Source: CAVSJJ01 sp963728395
GTDB lineage: Bacteria > Actinomycetota > Actinomycetes > Actinomycetales > Dermatophilaceae
Reading direction: 5' to 3'
DNA: 64,000 nucleotides
Assembly (NCBI GenBank): GCA_963728395.1
Contig: CAVSJJ010000009.1
Location: 221,827-285,826, forward strand
A program made the position numbers and the translations under genes. This document shows positions 47,260-56,000 of the stretch, piece after piece (the first letter of the stretch is position 1; the number at the start of each line of letters is the position of its first letter). The notes below the pieces were generated by a model. That model made no database searches. It worked only from the letters and a program-made list of their open reading frames with translations, and was not told the DNA's origin.

Positions 47260-48756
47260 GTGACCGAACGCCTCGAGGGCGGGACGGACGACGCCCCCGC
47301 GTCCCCGTCACGCCGCGATCGGCACCGCCCCCGCCACGCGACCCAGAAGCGGCACCGCGGCCTGCGCATCGCCGCCCTTGTCTCGTCGAGCGTGCTCGTC
47401 CTCGGGCTGGGTGCCGGCGTCACGGCCTACGCGAAGCTCAGCAGCAACATCCACCGGGTCGACGTCAGCCAGGCGGTCGGCACCGACCGGCCGACCGAGA
47501 AGAAGGCCAGTGCGGCCAGCGGCCCGCTCAACATCCTCGTCCTCGGCTCGGACAACCGCTCCTCGCTCGGAACGAAGCGCTACGGGACGGCCGAGGGCTC
47601 CCGCTCCGACACGACACTGCTCGTCCACCTCTCGGGTGACCGCTCGTCCGTCACCGTCGTGTCCATCCCCCGTGACTCGATGGTCGCGGCCCCGCCGAAC
47701 TGCTCGCCCGACTCCCCGAAGAGCCAGTGGGTGACCCAGCAGTTCAACCTCAACTTCAACAACGGCGGCCCCGGGTGCGTCATCCGCACGATCGAGGGCA
47801 ACACCGGGATCTTCATCAACCACTACGCGGTGGTGAACTTCAACGGCTTCAAGGGCATGGTCGACGCCCTCGGTGGGGTCGACGTGTGCACCGCCCAGGC
47901 CATCGACGACCCGGCCTCCGGGCTCAAGCTCTCGGCCGGCACCCACCACATCTCCGGCAACCAGGCGCTCGCCTACGTCCGGGTCCGCGAGACCATCGGC
48001 GACGGGTCCGACCTCGGCCGGATCGCCCGCCAGCAGGCCTTCATGTCCTCGGTGGCGCAGGGCGCGATGGAGTCCTCGCTCCTGCTCCGTCCGGACAGGC
48101 TCTTCTCGTTCTTGTCCGCGGCGACGAGCTCGCTGACGACCGACCCGCAGTTCTCGCTCGGGGTCATGAAGGACATCGCCGAGAGCGTGAAGAACGTCGG
48201 GATGAGCAAGATCCAGTTCGTCACGGTGCCGACCGTCGCCTACGCCCCGGATCCCAACCGGGTCGCCTTCGCCCCCGGCACCGACCGGCTGTGGTCGGCG
48301 CTGCGCGAGGACCGGGTCCTCGGCGAGAAGGCTCCGGCCCCGGCGCCGGTCGACCTCGGGCCGCTCACCGTCTCGCCCGCGAAGATCTCCGTCGAGGTGG
48401 TCAACGCCTCCGGCGTCTCGGGCCTCGCCGGCCAGGTGCGAGCGGCGCTGTCCGTGCAGGGCTTCCGGCAGGTCACCCTCGGCAACGCGCCCGTCGCCAA
48501 GGGCGCCGTCGTCGAGTACGCCCCCGGCCGCGAGGCGGCCGCGACGACGGTCGCGGCGGCCTTCCCCGGCGCCAGGCTCAAGGAGGTCGCGGGCATCGGC
48601 TCGAGCATCCGGGTCGTGCTCGGCACCGGCGCACCGGCCGTCGTCGAGGTCGACAACCGGATCGGCACCACGCCGCTGCCCGACCAGCCGCTCACTGCCG
48701 ACGGGCCGCCGCTCGAGATCAAGACCCGCAAGGCCAGCGACAACATCTGCTCCTGA
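47260..48756 (+). CDS. LytR-CpsA-Psr family protein with LytR_C domain
   Basis: A 498-residue cell-wall glycopolymer ligase. The cytoplasmic basic N-terminus (RRDRHRPRHATQKRHR) precedes one membrane segment (IAALVSSSVLVLGLGAGVTAYA). The LCP domain shows GSDNRSS, RSDTTLLVHL, SIPRDS, the later NNGGPGCVIRTIEGNTGIFINHY and HHISGNQALAYVRVRE. The last ~90 residues are a LytR_C domain (ISVEVVNASGVSGLAGQVRAALSVQGF). It attaches teichoic-acid- or arabinogalactan-like polymers to peptidoglycan. The GTG start at 47260 has GGAAAGG upstream. Confidence 0.92.
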   Translation: MTERLEGGTDDAPASPSRRDRHRPRHATQKRHRGLRIAALVSSSVLVLGLGAGVTAYAKLSSNIHRVDVSQAVGTDRPTEKKASAASGPLNILVLGSDNRSSLGTKRYGTAEGSRSDTTLLVHLSGDRSSVTVVSIPRDSMVAAPPNCSPDSPKSQWVTQQFNLNFNNGGPGCVIRTIEGNTGIFINHYAVVNFNGFKGMVDALGGVDVCTAQAIDDPASGLKLSAGTHHISGNQALAYVRVRETIGDGSDLGRIARQQAFMSSVAQGAMESSLLLRPDRLFSFLSAATSSLTTDPQFSLGVMKDIAESVKNVGMSKIQFVTVPTVAYAPDPNRVAFAPGTDRLWSALREDRVLGEKAPAPAPVDLGPLTVSPAKISVEVVNASGVSGLAGQVRAALSVQGFRQVTLGNAPVAKGAVVEYAPGREAAATTVAAAFPGARLKEVAGIGSSIRVVLGTGAPAVVEVDNRIGTTPLPDQPLTADGPPLEIKTRKASDNICS

Positions 48757-48812
48757 CCGGGCCGCCGTGGCCCTCGGACGGCGCGCCGTCGGCCTCGCCG
48801 AGACCCAACGCA

Positions 48813-48845
48813 GGACTCCCCGAACCCTGAGGGCTCGGGGAGTCC
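48813..48845. terminator. Terminator of the LCP gene
   Basis: GGACTCCCCGA (48813-48823) pairs perfectly with TCGGGGAGTCC (48835-48845). It lies between the LCP stop and the convergent tRNA-Ser gene. Confidence 0.8.
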
Positions 48846-48868
48846 GGATGCCTTGCGACATCAGACCG

Positions 48869-48958
48869 CGGAGGCGGAGGGATTTGAACCCTCGATGGGC
48901 TTGTGACCCAAACCCGCTTAGCAGGCGGGCGCCATAGACCGGACTAGGCGACGCCTCC
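48869..48958 (-). tRNA. tRNA-Ser(GCT)
   Basis: A 90-base class II tRNA on the minus strand. Acceptor GGAGGCG/CGCCTCC, anticodon stem CCCGC/GCGGG with loop CTGCTAA (anticodon GCT), a long variable arm and T-loop TTCAAAT. No CCA is encoded. Confidence 0.96.
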
Positions 48959-49089
48959 CGACAGCCCAGTCAGGGTATCCGTCGTGATGACGGGAGAGCA
49001 AAGCGGTGTCGGCGAGGAGAGGTGTCGCGCCCGCCGGGGCGGCGCGACGCCATCGGTCCTTCCCGACGCCTCTGCGTCACCCCCTCCGT

Positions 49090-49135
49090 TGCGTCCGGGT
49101 TTCTGGTCGCCATGGCGACCAGAAACCCGGACGCA
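49090..49135. repeat. Perfect 46-bp palindrome
   Basis: The left arm TGCGTCCGGGTTTCTGGTCG plus CC is followed by AT and then the exact complement. The whole 46 bases are palindromic. The right arm (GGCGACCAGAAACCCGGACG) matches the 45037/45101 repeats (GGCGACCGAAAACCCGGACA). It lies 18 bases beyond the end of the glycosyltransferase gene, so it may also act as its terminator, but the sequence kinship marks a repeat family. Confidence 0.92.
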
Positions 49136-49152
49136 GGAGTATGCCGGTGACC

Positions 49153-50382
49153 TCACGGCAGCGATGCGCGGACGGCGGCGCCGCTCTCACGAGCGGCCGG
49201 ACGCTCCAGATCGCCGGTCCCCCGCGCGGCGGAGAAGATCCACCACCGCATGGCAACGAACTTCACGGCCGTCGAGGCCGCGGTGGCGACCCCGACCGCG
49301 ACGGTCTCGACCCAGGTCGCGGCCCCCGGGACGAGCACCCCGAGCAGCGCCAGGCCACCGGAGGTCATCGCCAGGGTGAGGGCGACGACGACAAGCCCCT
49401 GCACCTGATGTCGGGTGCGGCCCTCCCGGCCGCGGACCCGGAAGGTCCACCGTCGGTTCGCGCCGGTGTTGAACACGGCGGCGAGGAGCAGGGCGGCGGC
49501 GTTCGCGACCTGGGCCGAGGCCAGGCCCGCCGACCGGAAGGCGGCGAAGAGCCCAAGGTGGACGACGGTGCTCGCCACCCCGACGAGGAGGAAGGTGAGC
49601 ACCTGGCTGCCGACCCCGCGTCCCGGTAGCCGGCGCCCCATCCGCGTGGCGATGTCCTCGGTCGGAACAGACCCGCGGGCGAAGGCGCGCCGCATCCGCC
49701 ACACCCCGGCGAGGTCCTCGCGTGCGGTCGCGACGATGTCGACCCGGCTGTCCGGGTCGTCGAACCAGTCGACGGGAACCTCGTGGATCCGCAGGCCCGA
49801 ACGCTCGGCGAGCACGAGCAGCTCGGTGTCGAAGAACCACGTCGGGTCCTCGACGAGGGGGAGCAGTTCGTGGGCCACGTCGGAGCGGATCGCCTTGAAC
49901 CCGCACTGGGCGTCCGAGAATCGCGCCCCGAGGGCGGTCCGCAGGAGCAGGTTGTAGCCCCGCGAGATGAGCTCCCGCTTCGGCCCGCGCACCACCCGGG
50001 AGTCCCGGTGCAGCCGCGACCCGATGGCGAGGTCGGAGTGGCCCGACATCAGCGGTGCGAGCAGCGGCCACAGGGCGTCCAGGTCGGTCGAGAGGTCGAC
50101 GTCCATGTAGGCGAGGACGAGCGCATCGGAGGCCAGCCACACCTGACGCAGCGCCCTCCCGCGCCCCTTCTCGGTGAGATGGACGGCGGCCACGCCGGGC
50201 AGCTCGCTCGTCAGAGCAACCGCCACCGTCCACGTCGAGTCCGTGCTCGCGTTGTCGGCGACGGTGATCCGGAACGGGTAGGGGAAGGTGTGGACGAGGT
50301 GCGCGTGCAGCCGCCGGACGCTGGCTGCGACGGTGTGCTCCTCGTTGTAGACCGGGATGACGACGTCGAGCACGGTGCTCAT
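49153..50382 (-). CDS. Glycosyltransferase family 2 fused to a GtrA-like membrane domain
   Basis: A 409-residue protein. Residues 1-245 are a dolichyl/undecaprenyl-phosphate sugar transferase (DVVIPVYNEEHTVAASVRRL, DNASTDST, YMDVDLSTDLDAL with the DXD-like motif, and QCGFKAIRSDVA). Residues 265-390 form a GtrA-like four-segment domain (LTFLLVGVASTVVHLGLFAAF, NRRWTFRVRG). It likely makes a lipid-linked sugar and helps it cross the membrane. The next gene downstream in the same direction uses such donors, which suggests one wall- or glycoprotein-modification pathway. Confidence 0.88.
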   Translation of the reverse strand: MSTVLDVVIPVYNEEHTVAASVRRLHAHLVHTFPYPFRITVADNASTDSTWTVAVALTSELPGVAAVHLTEKGRGRALRQVWLASDALVLAYMDVDLSTDLDALWPLLAPLMSGHSDLAIGSRLHRDSRVVRGPKRELISRGYNLLLRTALGARFSDAQCGFKAIRSDVAHELLPLVEDPTWFFDTELLVLAERSGLRIHEVPVDWFDDPDSRVDIVATAREDLAGVWRMRRAFARGSVPTEDIATRMGRRLPGRGVGSQVLTFLLVGVASTVVHLGLFAAFRSAGLASAQVANAAALLLAAVFNTGANRRWTFRVRGREGRTRHQVQGLVVVALTLAMTSGGLALLGVLVPGAATWVETVAVGVATAASTAVKFVAMRWWIFSAARGTGDLERPAARESGAAVRASLP

Positions 50383-50409
50383 GCGGAGGTCCTTTCCGTC
50401 GTATGCCGG

Positions 50410-52455
50410 TCAGCTCGCCGATGCCGACCCGGAGGTCGAGCTCGTGCCCGGGAGCGGCTGGGTGAGGTCGTAGAGGGTGTCGGTGCCGACCGTCAGTCGG
50501 GCGTAGTTCTGCGACACCCACGTCGCGATCTCGGTGGCGACGTCCGATCCGCCGTTCTGGCGCCCGAAGCCGCCGCCGGCGAGGAAGTAGTGGATCTCCC
50601 CGTCGGCGACATCGGCCTGGAACTGGGCCAGCGTCGGGGAGGGGTCGGACCCGTTGAACCCGCCGATCGCCATGACCGGCAGCTGGGTGCCGAGCTGGAG
50701 CCCGGCGGCGTTCTGCGACCCGACGGCCGCGGCGACCCAGGTGTAGCTGTCGGCGGTCTCGGACAGGGCAGCGACGACCTCGGTGCTCGGCGTCCTGCCG
50801 TCGAGGAGGCCGTTCATGCCCTGGGCCCGGCCGCCGGCCGCCCTCCCGGGAGCCTGCTGGGCCCCCGGAGCCTGCTGGGCCCCGGGCGGGCGGCGGTTCC
50901 GGCCCCCCGGTACCCCACCTGCGGGTGGACCACCGAGGCCACCGGTGCTCGGGCCCGCCGTGACGATGGAGCCGGTGTGGGCGGTCGAGACGGTCGTCAC
51001 GCTGTAGGCAGCCGGGCCGGCCAGGGCCGCCACGAGGGCCGCCCCGACGACGAGGGGGACGGCGCGATGGTGCAGCCGGGGGACGACGAGGAAGAGGAGC
51101 GCGGCGGCCGTGCCGACGGCGAGCACGCTGATCCGCAGCCAGGTGCCGTAGGCCGTGGTCCGGGACAGGAGGATGAAGCCCCACGTCACCGCCGTGGCGG
51201 TGGCGACCGCCAGAGTGACCGAGCCGATCCTCCGCTCGCGGCGCTCCCACGCCTCGACGGCGCCCATGCCGACGAGGGCGGCGACGGCCGGGGCGAGGGC
51301 GATCGTGTAGTACTCGTGGAAGATGCCCTCCATGAGCGAGAAGGTCAGGCCGGTGACGACGAGCCAGCCGCCGAAGACGAGGTATGCCGCGCGGCGCAGA
51401 TCGGTGCGCGGGGCGCGGCCGCGCAGGTAGAGACCGACGGCCAGCAGGAGGAGCGCGCTCGGCATGAGCCAGGAGATCTGCCCGCCGATCGCGGGGGAGA
51501 ACATCCGAGTGATGCTCCCGGTGCCCGAGTTCGGGCCGATCGACCCGGACTCCTCGCCGTTGATCCGGCCCAGGCCGTTGTAGCCGAAGGTCAGCTCGAG
51601 GAAGGAGTTGGTCTGGCTGCCGCCGATGTACGGCCGCATGCTGGCCGGGATGAGCTCGACGATGGCGACCCACCAGCCGGCGGAGAGGACCATGGCGCCG
51701 ACGCCGGCGGCGGCGCCGAGGATCCGGCGGCGCAGCGTCGTGGTGGCGGCGAGGAGGTAGGCGATGCCGAAGAAGGGGACGACGAGGAGGACCTGGAGGG
51801 CCTTGGTGAGGAACCCGAGACCGATGAGGAGCCCGGCCAGCGCCATCCACCGGGCCGAGCCGGTCTCGATCGAGCGCAGGGTGGCGTACGCGCCGAGCGA
51901 CATGAGGAGGACGAGGAGCGCGTCGGGGTTGTTGAACCGGAACATGAGGACGGCCACCGGGGTGAGCGCCATGACGCCGGCGGCGATGAGGCCGGCCGCG
52001 GCGCCGGCGTACCGCTTCACCGCGGCATACACGACTCCGGCGGTGGCCACGCCCATGAGCACCTCGGGCATGAGGATGGCGAAGGAGCCCAGCCCGAAGA
52101 CCCGGACCGACAGCGCCATGACCCACAGCGCGGCCGGCGGCTTGTCGACGGTGATGGCGTTGCTCGCGTCGAAGCTGCCGAAGAAGAAGGCCTTCCAGCT
52201 GGCGCTGCCCGCCTGGGCGGCGGCGGAGTAGAAGCTGTTCGCGTAGCCGCTCGCCGTGAGGTTGACGACGTAGAACGCGGCCGTCGCCGCAAGGAGGACG
52301 AGCAGGGCGGGCCGGGCCCAGGCGGGATCCTCGGCCGGACCCGTGAGCCACCGCTCGACGCGGCCGCGGGCGGGTGAGGCGGGCTGCGTCGCGCCGGGCA
52401 CGCCGGGGGTGGGGTGCGCCTCGGCGGGGGAGGTGGTGACGGCCATCGTGTCCAT
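50410..52455 (-). CDS. ArnT/PMT-like membrane glycosyltransferase (GT39/GT83-type)
   Basis: A 681-residue membrane enzyme with about 11-12 membrane segments that moves a sugar from a lipid-phosphate donor to an acceptor. LTASGYANSFYSAAAQAGSASWKAFFFGSFDASNAITVDKPPAALW is the first outer loop with catalytic acidic residues; NGEESGSIGPNSGTGSITRMFSP is typical of the actinobacterial subfamily. The C-terminal ~200 residues are a periplasmic domain after a Pro/Gly/Gln linker that includes two GAQQAP repeats. ATG 52455 is chosen; ATG 52446 is also possible. It lies directly upstream of the GT2-GtrA gene. Confidence 0.88.
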   Translation of the reverse strand: MDTMAVTTSPAEAHPTPGVPGATQPASPARGRVERWLTGPAEDPAWARPALLVLLAATAAFYVVNLTASGYANSFYSAAAQAGSASWKAFFFGSFDASNAITVDKPPAALWVMALSVRVFGLGSFAILMPEVLMGVATAGVVYAAVKRYAGAAAGLIAAGVMALTPVAVLMFRFNNPDALLVLLMSLGAYATLRSIETGSARWMALAGLLIGLGFLTKALQVLLVVPFFGIAYLLAATTTLRRRILGAAAGVGAMVLSAGWWVAIVELIPASMRPYIGGSQTNSFLELTFGYNGLGRINGEESGSIGPNSGTGSITRMFSPAIGGQISWLMPSALLLLAVGLYLRGRAPRTDLRRAAYLVFGGWLVVTGLTFSLMEGIFHEYYTIALAPAVAALVGMGAVEAWERRERRIGSVTLAVATATAVTWGFILLSRTTAYGTWLRISVLAVGTAAALLFLVVPRLHHRAVPLVVGAALVAALAGPAAYSVTTVSTAHTGSIVTAGPSTGGLGGPPAGGVPGGRNRRPPGAQQAPGAQQAPGRAAGGRAQGMNGLLDGRTPSTEVVAALSETADSYTWVAAAVGSQNAAGLQLGTQLPVMAIGGFNGSDPSPTLAQFQADVADGEIHYFLAGGGFGRQNGGSDVATEIATWVSQNYARLTVGTDTLYDLTQPLPGTSSTSGSASAS

Positions 52456-52539
52456 GACGCTCACTGTCCGGCCGGCCACTGTGCCGCCCCTGTGCGGCGG
52501 CTTTCCCCGCCGGGTGAGCCGCTCTGGGAGGATGCGAGC

Positions 52540-53058
52540 GTGACGACGACGACGATCCGTCCGGCCCGGGCCGACGAGCTGTCCGCCGTGGGCCGGTTGA
52601 CCCTCGAGGCCTATGCCGCCGACGGCCACGTCACCCCCGAGGACCCCTATGCGGCGCTGCTGGCCGACGCGGCGGGACGGGACCGCGACGCGGTGCTGTT
52701 CGTCGCCGAGTCGGAGGGAACGCTGGTCGGCACGGTGACCTTCGTCCGCCCGGGCACGCCGCTCAGCGAGGTGTCCAGACCGGACGAGGCGGAGATCAGG
52801 ATGCTGGCCGTCGCCCCCACCGCCCGCGGGCGCGGGCTCGGCGAGCGGCTCACGGGGGCGTGTCTCGCCCAGGCGCGGACCGAGGGGTATGCCGCACTCG
52901 TCCTCTCCAGCGCCACCTGGATGCACGCGGCGCACCGGATCTACGAGCGGATGGGCTTCTGCCGGTTGCCCGAACGCGACTGGCAGCCGCGCCCGGACGT
53001 CTCGCTCGTGGCATACCGGCTGGCCCTCGGCGAGGAGAACCCAGCGCCGACGCCGTAG
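52540..53058 (+). CDS. GNAT family N-acetyltransferase
   Basis: A 172-residue acetyltransferase. The CoA-binding motif A is IRMLAVAPTARGRGLGERLTGACLAQART (Q/RxxGxG/A as RGRGLG) and motif B is LSSATWMHAAHRIYERMGFCRLPERDW. GTG start with GGGAGG eight bases upstream. The substrate is unknown. It ends six bases from the convergent patatin-like gene. Confidence 0.88.
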   Translation: MTTTTIRPARADELSAVGRLTLEAYAADGHVTPEDPYAALLADAAGRDRDAVLFVAESEGTLVGTVTFVRPGTPLSEVSRPDEAEIRMLAVAPTARGRGLGERLTGACLAQARTEGYAALVLSSATWMHAAHRIYERMGFCRLPERDWQPRPDVSLVAYRLALGEENPAPTP

Positions 53059-53064
53059 CCGTGG

Positions 53065-56000
53065 TCACCGTGCGAGGAGACGGTGGGCCCGGTCGCCGAG
53101 GACGCCGAGGACGGACGCGAGCGCGATGAGCAGGAGCGCGACCACCCAGAACCGCTGGCCGTGCAGCCACGACGCCGCATCGACGAGGGCCGGCTTCCAC
53201 GAGGGAGCGGACGCGGGCGAGCCCACGAGGAGAGCCTCCCCCCACCACCGCACCGTCGCGGCCGCGGCGGCGAGGACGACGGCGATGGCGGCCCAGGCTG
53301 CCGGCAGCACCCACGCCCCGGGCGTCCGCTCCCGGTCCTTCCGCGCGGGCGGGGTGGGCGGGACGCCATGCGGGTTCGCGAGGCGGCGTCGGGCCATCCG
53401 GGCCGCGAGGCGTTCGGTGCGTCGGTCGGCCTCCCGTTTCGCGGAGATCCCGATCCGCCACGCCCGTAGGGCCGACAGTAGGGCGAGAACGGCGAGGACG
53501 ACGCCGGCCCAGGGGCCCAGCGGGGGAGCGTGCGGGCCGCCGACGAACCCCGCCGCTTTCCAGGAGGCGGCGGACCCCGGTAGCCCGGTCGTCTCCAGCA
53601 CGGCCCTGCCCCCGGTGTCCGACACTTCGATCCGTCCCTCCGAGAGGGGGACGTCGGTGACGACGTCGTGGCCGTCGCGCGTCGTCGTGATGCGCGCGAC
53701 CGCGTCTCCACTCAGGCGGATCGCATCGGCACCGTTCAACGTGGTCCGCTCGGTCGGTGGCGTGTCCGTGTAGAGGATCTCGCGCAGGCCCGGACCGCCG
53801 ACGAGGGCCAGCGCGACGACGGCGGCGACGACGAGCGGCGTGACGAGCGCGAGGACCCCATGGCGGAGCATGGCCCACACGACGAGCCCGATGGACACGA
53901 TCCACCCGGTCGCGACGAGGGGGCCGGGCAACGCCACGCCGAGCAGGGCCATCGCGACGATCGCTCCGGACGTCCCGGCGAGCAGGGTGCCGAGCGCGAC
54001 CATGGGCGTGGAGCTTCCGGCGACGAGGGCGGCGACGGCGGCCATCCCCTTGAGCGGGAGACGGAGCCAGCGCAGGGCCTTGCCCACGACGGGCAGGCCC
54101 AGCGAGTCGCCGGTCAACATCGTGGCGCCGAGCGACGCCGCGCGGGTGCCGCTGCGGACGAGCATCCGGGAGTACTGCTCGGTCGTCATCGTCTCGTCGC
54201 CGACCGTCATCGCCTTGAGCACCCTCGTCACCTCGTCCAGATGGGCGTCGGCGAGGTCGACGCCGGCGAGCTCGCGACGGAATCGGGCCTCTGCGGGCGA
54301 CTCGTGGCCGCCGCCCGCCGTGGACTCCGCGATGGCGTCGGCGATGTTGCCGAGCTCGCTCCGGGCGATCTGGGCCTGACGTCGGGCGGCGAGGACCGTG
54401 ACGCACGCCGGGAGGGTCGTCGGGACCGGCAGCCGGTCCTCGTCGAGGAAGGCCAGCTCATCCGTGACGCGCCTGTCCTCGTCCTCGGTGAGGTGGGCGG
54501 CCTCGAGCAGCAGGGCGCGACGGACGTCGGCGGCGGACCGGTGGAGGTAGACGAGACGGGCGGGTTCGAGGAGGAGCTGGACGAGGCGGGCGGAGGCGTC
54601 CATTCGTCCCCAGAAGAAGTCGTTGGCCCGCCAGCTCGGCTTGATGAATGCGCCGAGCCGCGCCGCCTCCGTGCCGCACAGCTTCGCCGCCGGATCCCGG
54701 TCGGTGAGGTGGTCGCTGGCGTTCCAGCTCAGCTGCATGACCTCGGCCGGCTGCTCGAGGTTGAGGACATCGCCGAGCGCCACGACCTGGTAGACGTGCA
54801 TGCGCAGCAGACCGCGCAGGGTCCGCTGTGCATCGCCCGGCACGACGATGCCGGAGTACTCGCACCAGATGTCCTGGGCGTCCTGGCGGATCGCCTGGCG
54901 CCGGGCCGGCTCGTCGGGCGAGTCGACCTCGCGACGGGACGCTCCCCGGCGGTGGGTGTCGGCTCCGGCAGCGGACAGCACCGTTCTCAGGTGCGCGTCG
55001 GCGCCGATGAGGGCCGTCGCCAGGTCATCCATCTGGCGGCGAATCTCGTCCTGGCTGCGGCGGGTCGCCGCCGGGTCCGCGACGGTGACGTCGGCCGTGG
55101 TGTCCGGCTGGACCAGCCGCCACCCCTCGTAGGAGACGAAGGCCCACAGGTAGACGTCGTCGAAGGTCGGGGCGGCATGCCCGGCGCGCCTCGCCGCCGG
55201 GAGCAGGTCCGCGAGGCGGCGGCGCCAGTACTCGGAGTCACCCGTGCGGATGGTGCGGGCCCGGTCGCGCACCTCGTGCACCCGGGCCTTGGCCTTGGAC
55301 AGCTCCTCGCGAGCGCTGAGGACCGCGGAGGTGGCGCCCGGCCGGGTCCGGGGGATGGGCAGGGTGAGGGTCCGACCGATGACCCCGATGGCGAAGGAGA
55401 CCGCCTGCTCGAGCGGCGAGATGCCCCAGGCCCACGGCGAGATGCCCAGCTCGGCGTCCGTCGCGGCCGAGGAGACCGGACGGTGGGGCAGGTATTTCTC
55501 CGACATCCGCACCTGGACCAGGGTCGTCCGGAGCTGGTGGCGGTCCACGCTCGTCGGCAACGGAACCTCTCGCTCCAGCTGGGCGAGGGTGCTGGCGACG
55601 GACTGGTCCGCCCGGCGCCGCACGAACTCCGGCATGAGGTCGGCCATGAGCCGGTCGGCGCCCGTCTCGTGGCCCGCCCGGTCGGCACGCGGATGTTCGG
55701 CATCGCCCTGCGTGCCGACGACCCGCGACATGAAGATCCGGGCGCTCCGCTGCCGCTTGACGGCGGCATTGTGGTCCGCGATGGTCCGCAGGTCGGCGGC
55801 GACGCTCTCGGCGCGGGGCGCGTTGATCACCGTCAGGAGGGTGGAGGTGAGGGAGGGTCGCGCGGTTGGACTCGCCGGCTTCGTCTCGGGGGTGGACGGG
55901 GTCGGGGAGACGTAGAGGAAGACGCGGCGGACCGGCCCCACGGCCGGCTGGTCGAAGACCCGGTCCAGGGCCTCGGTCAGCGGGAGGTTGACGACCAGCC

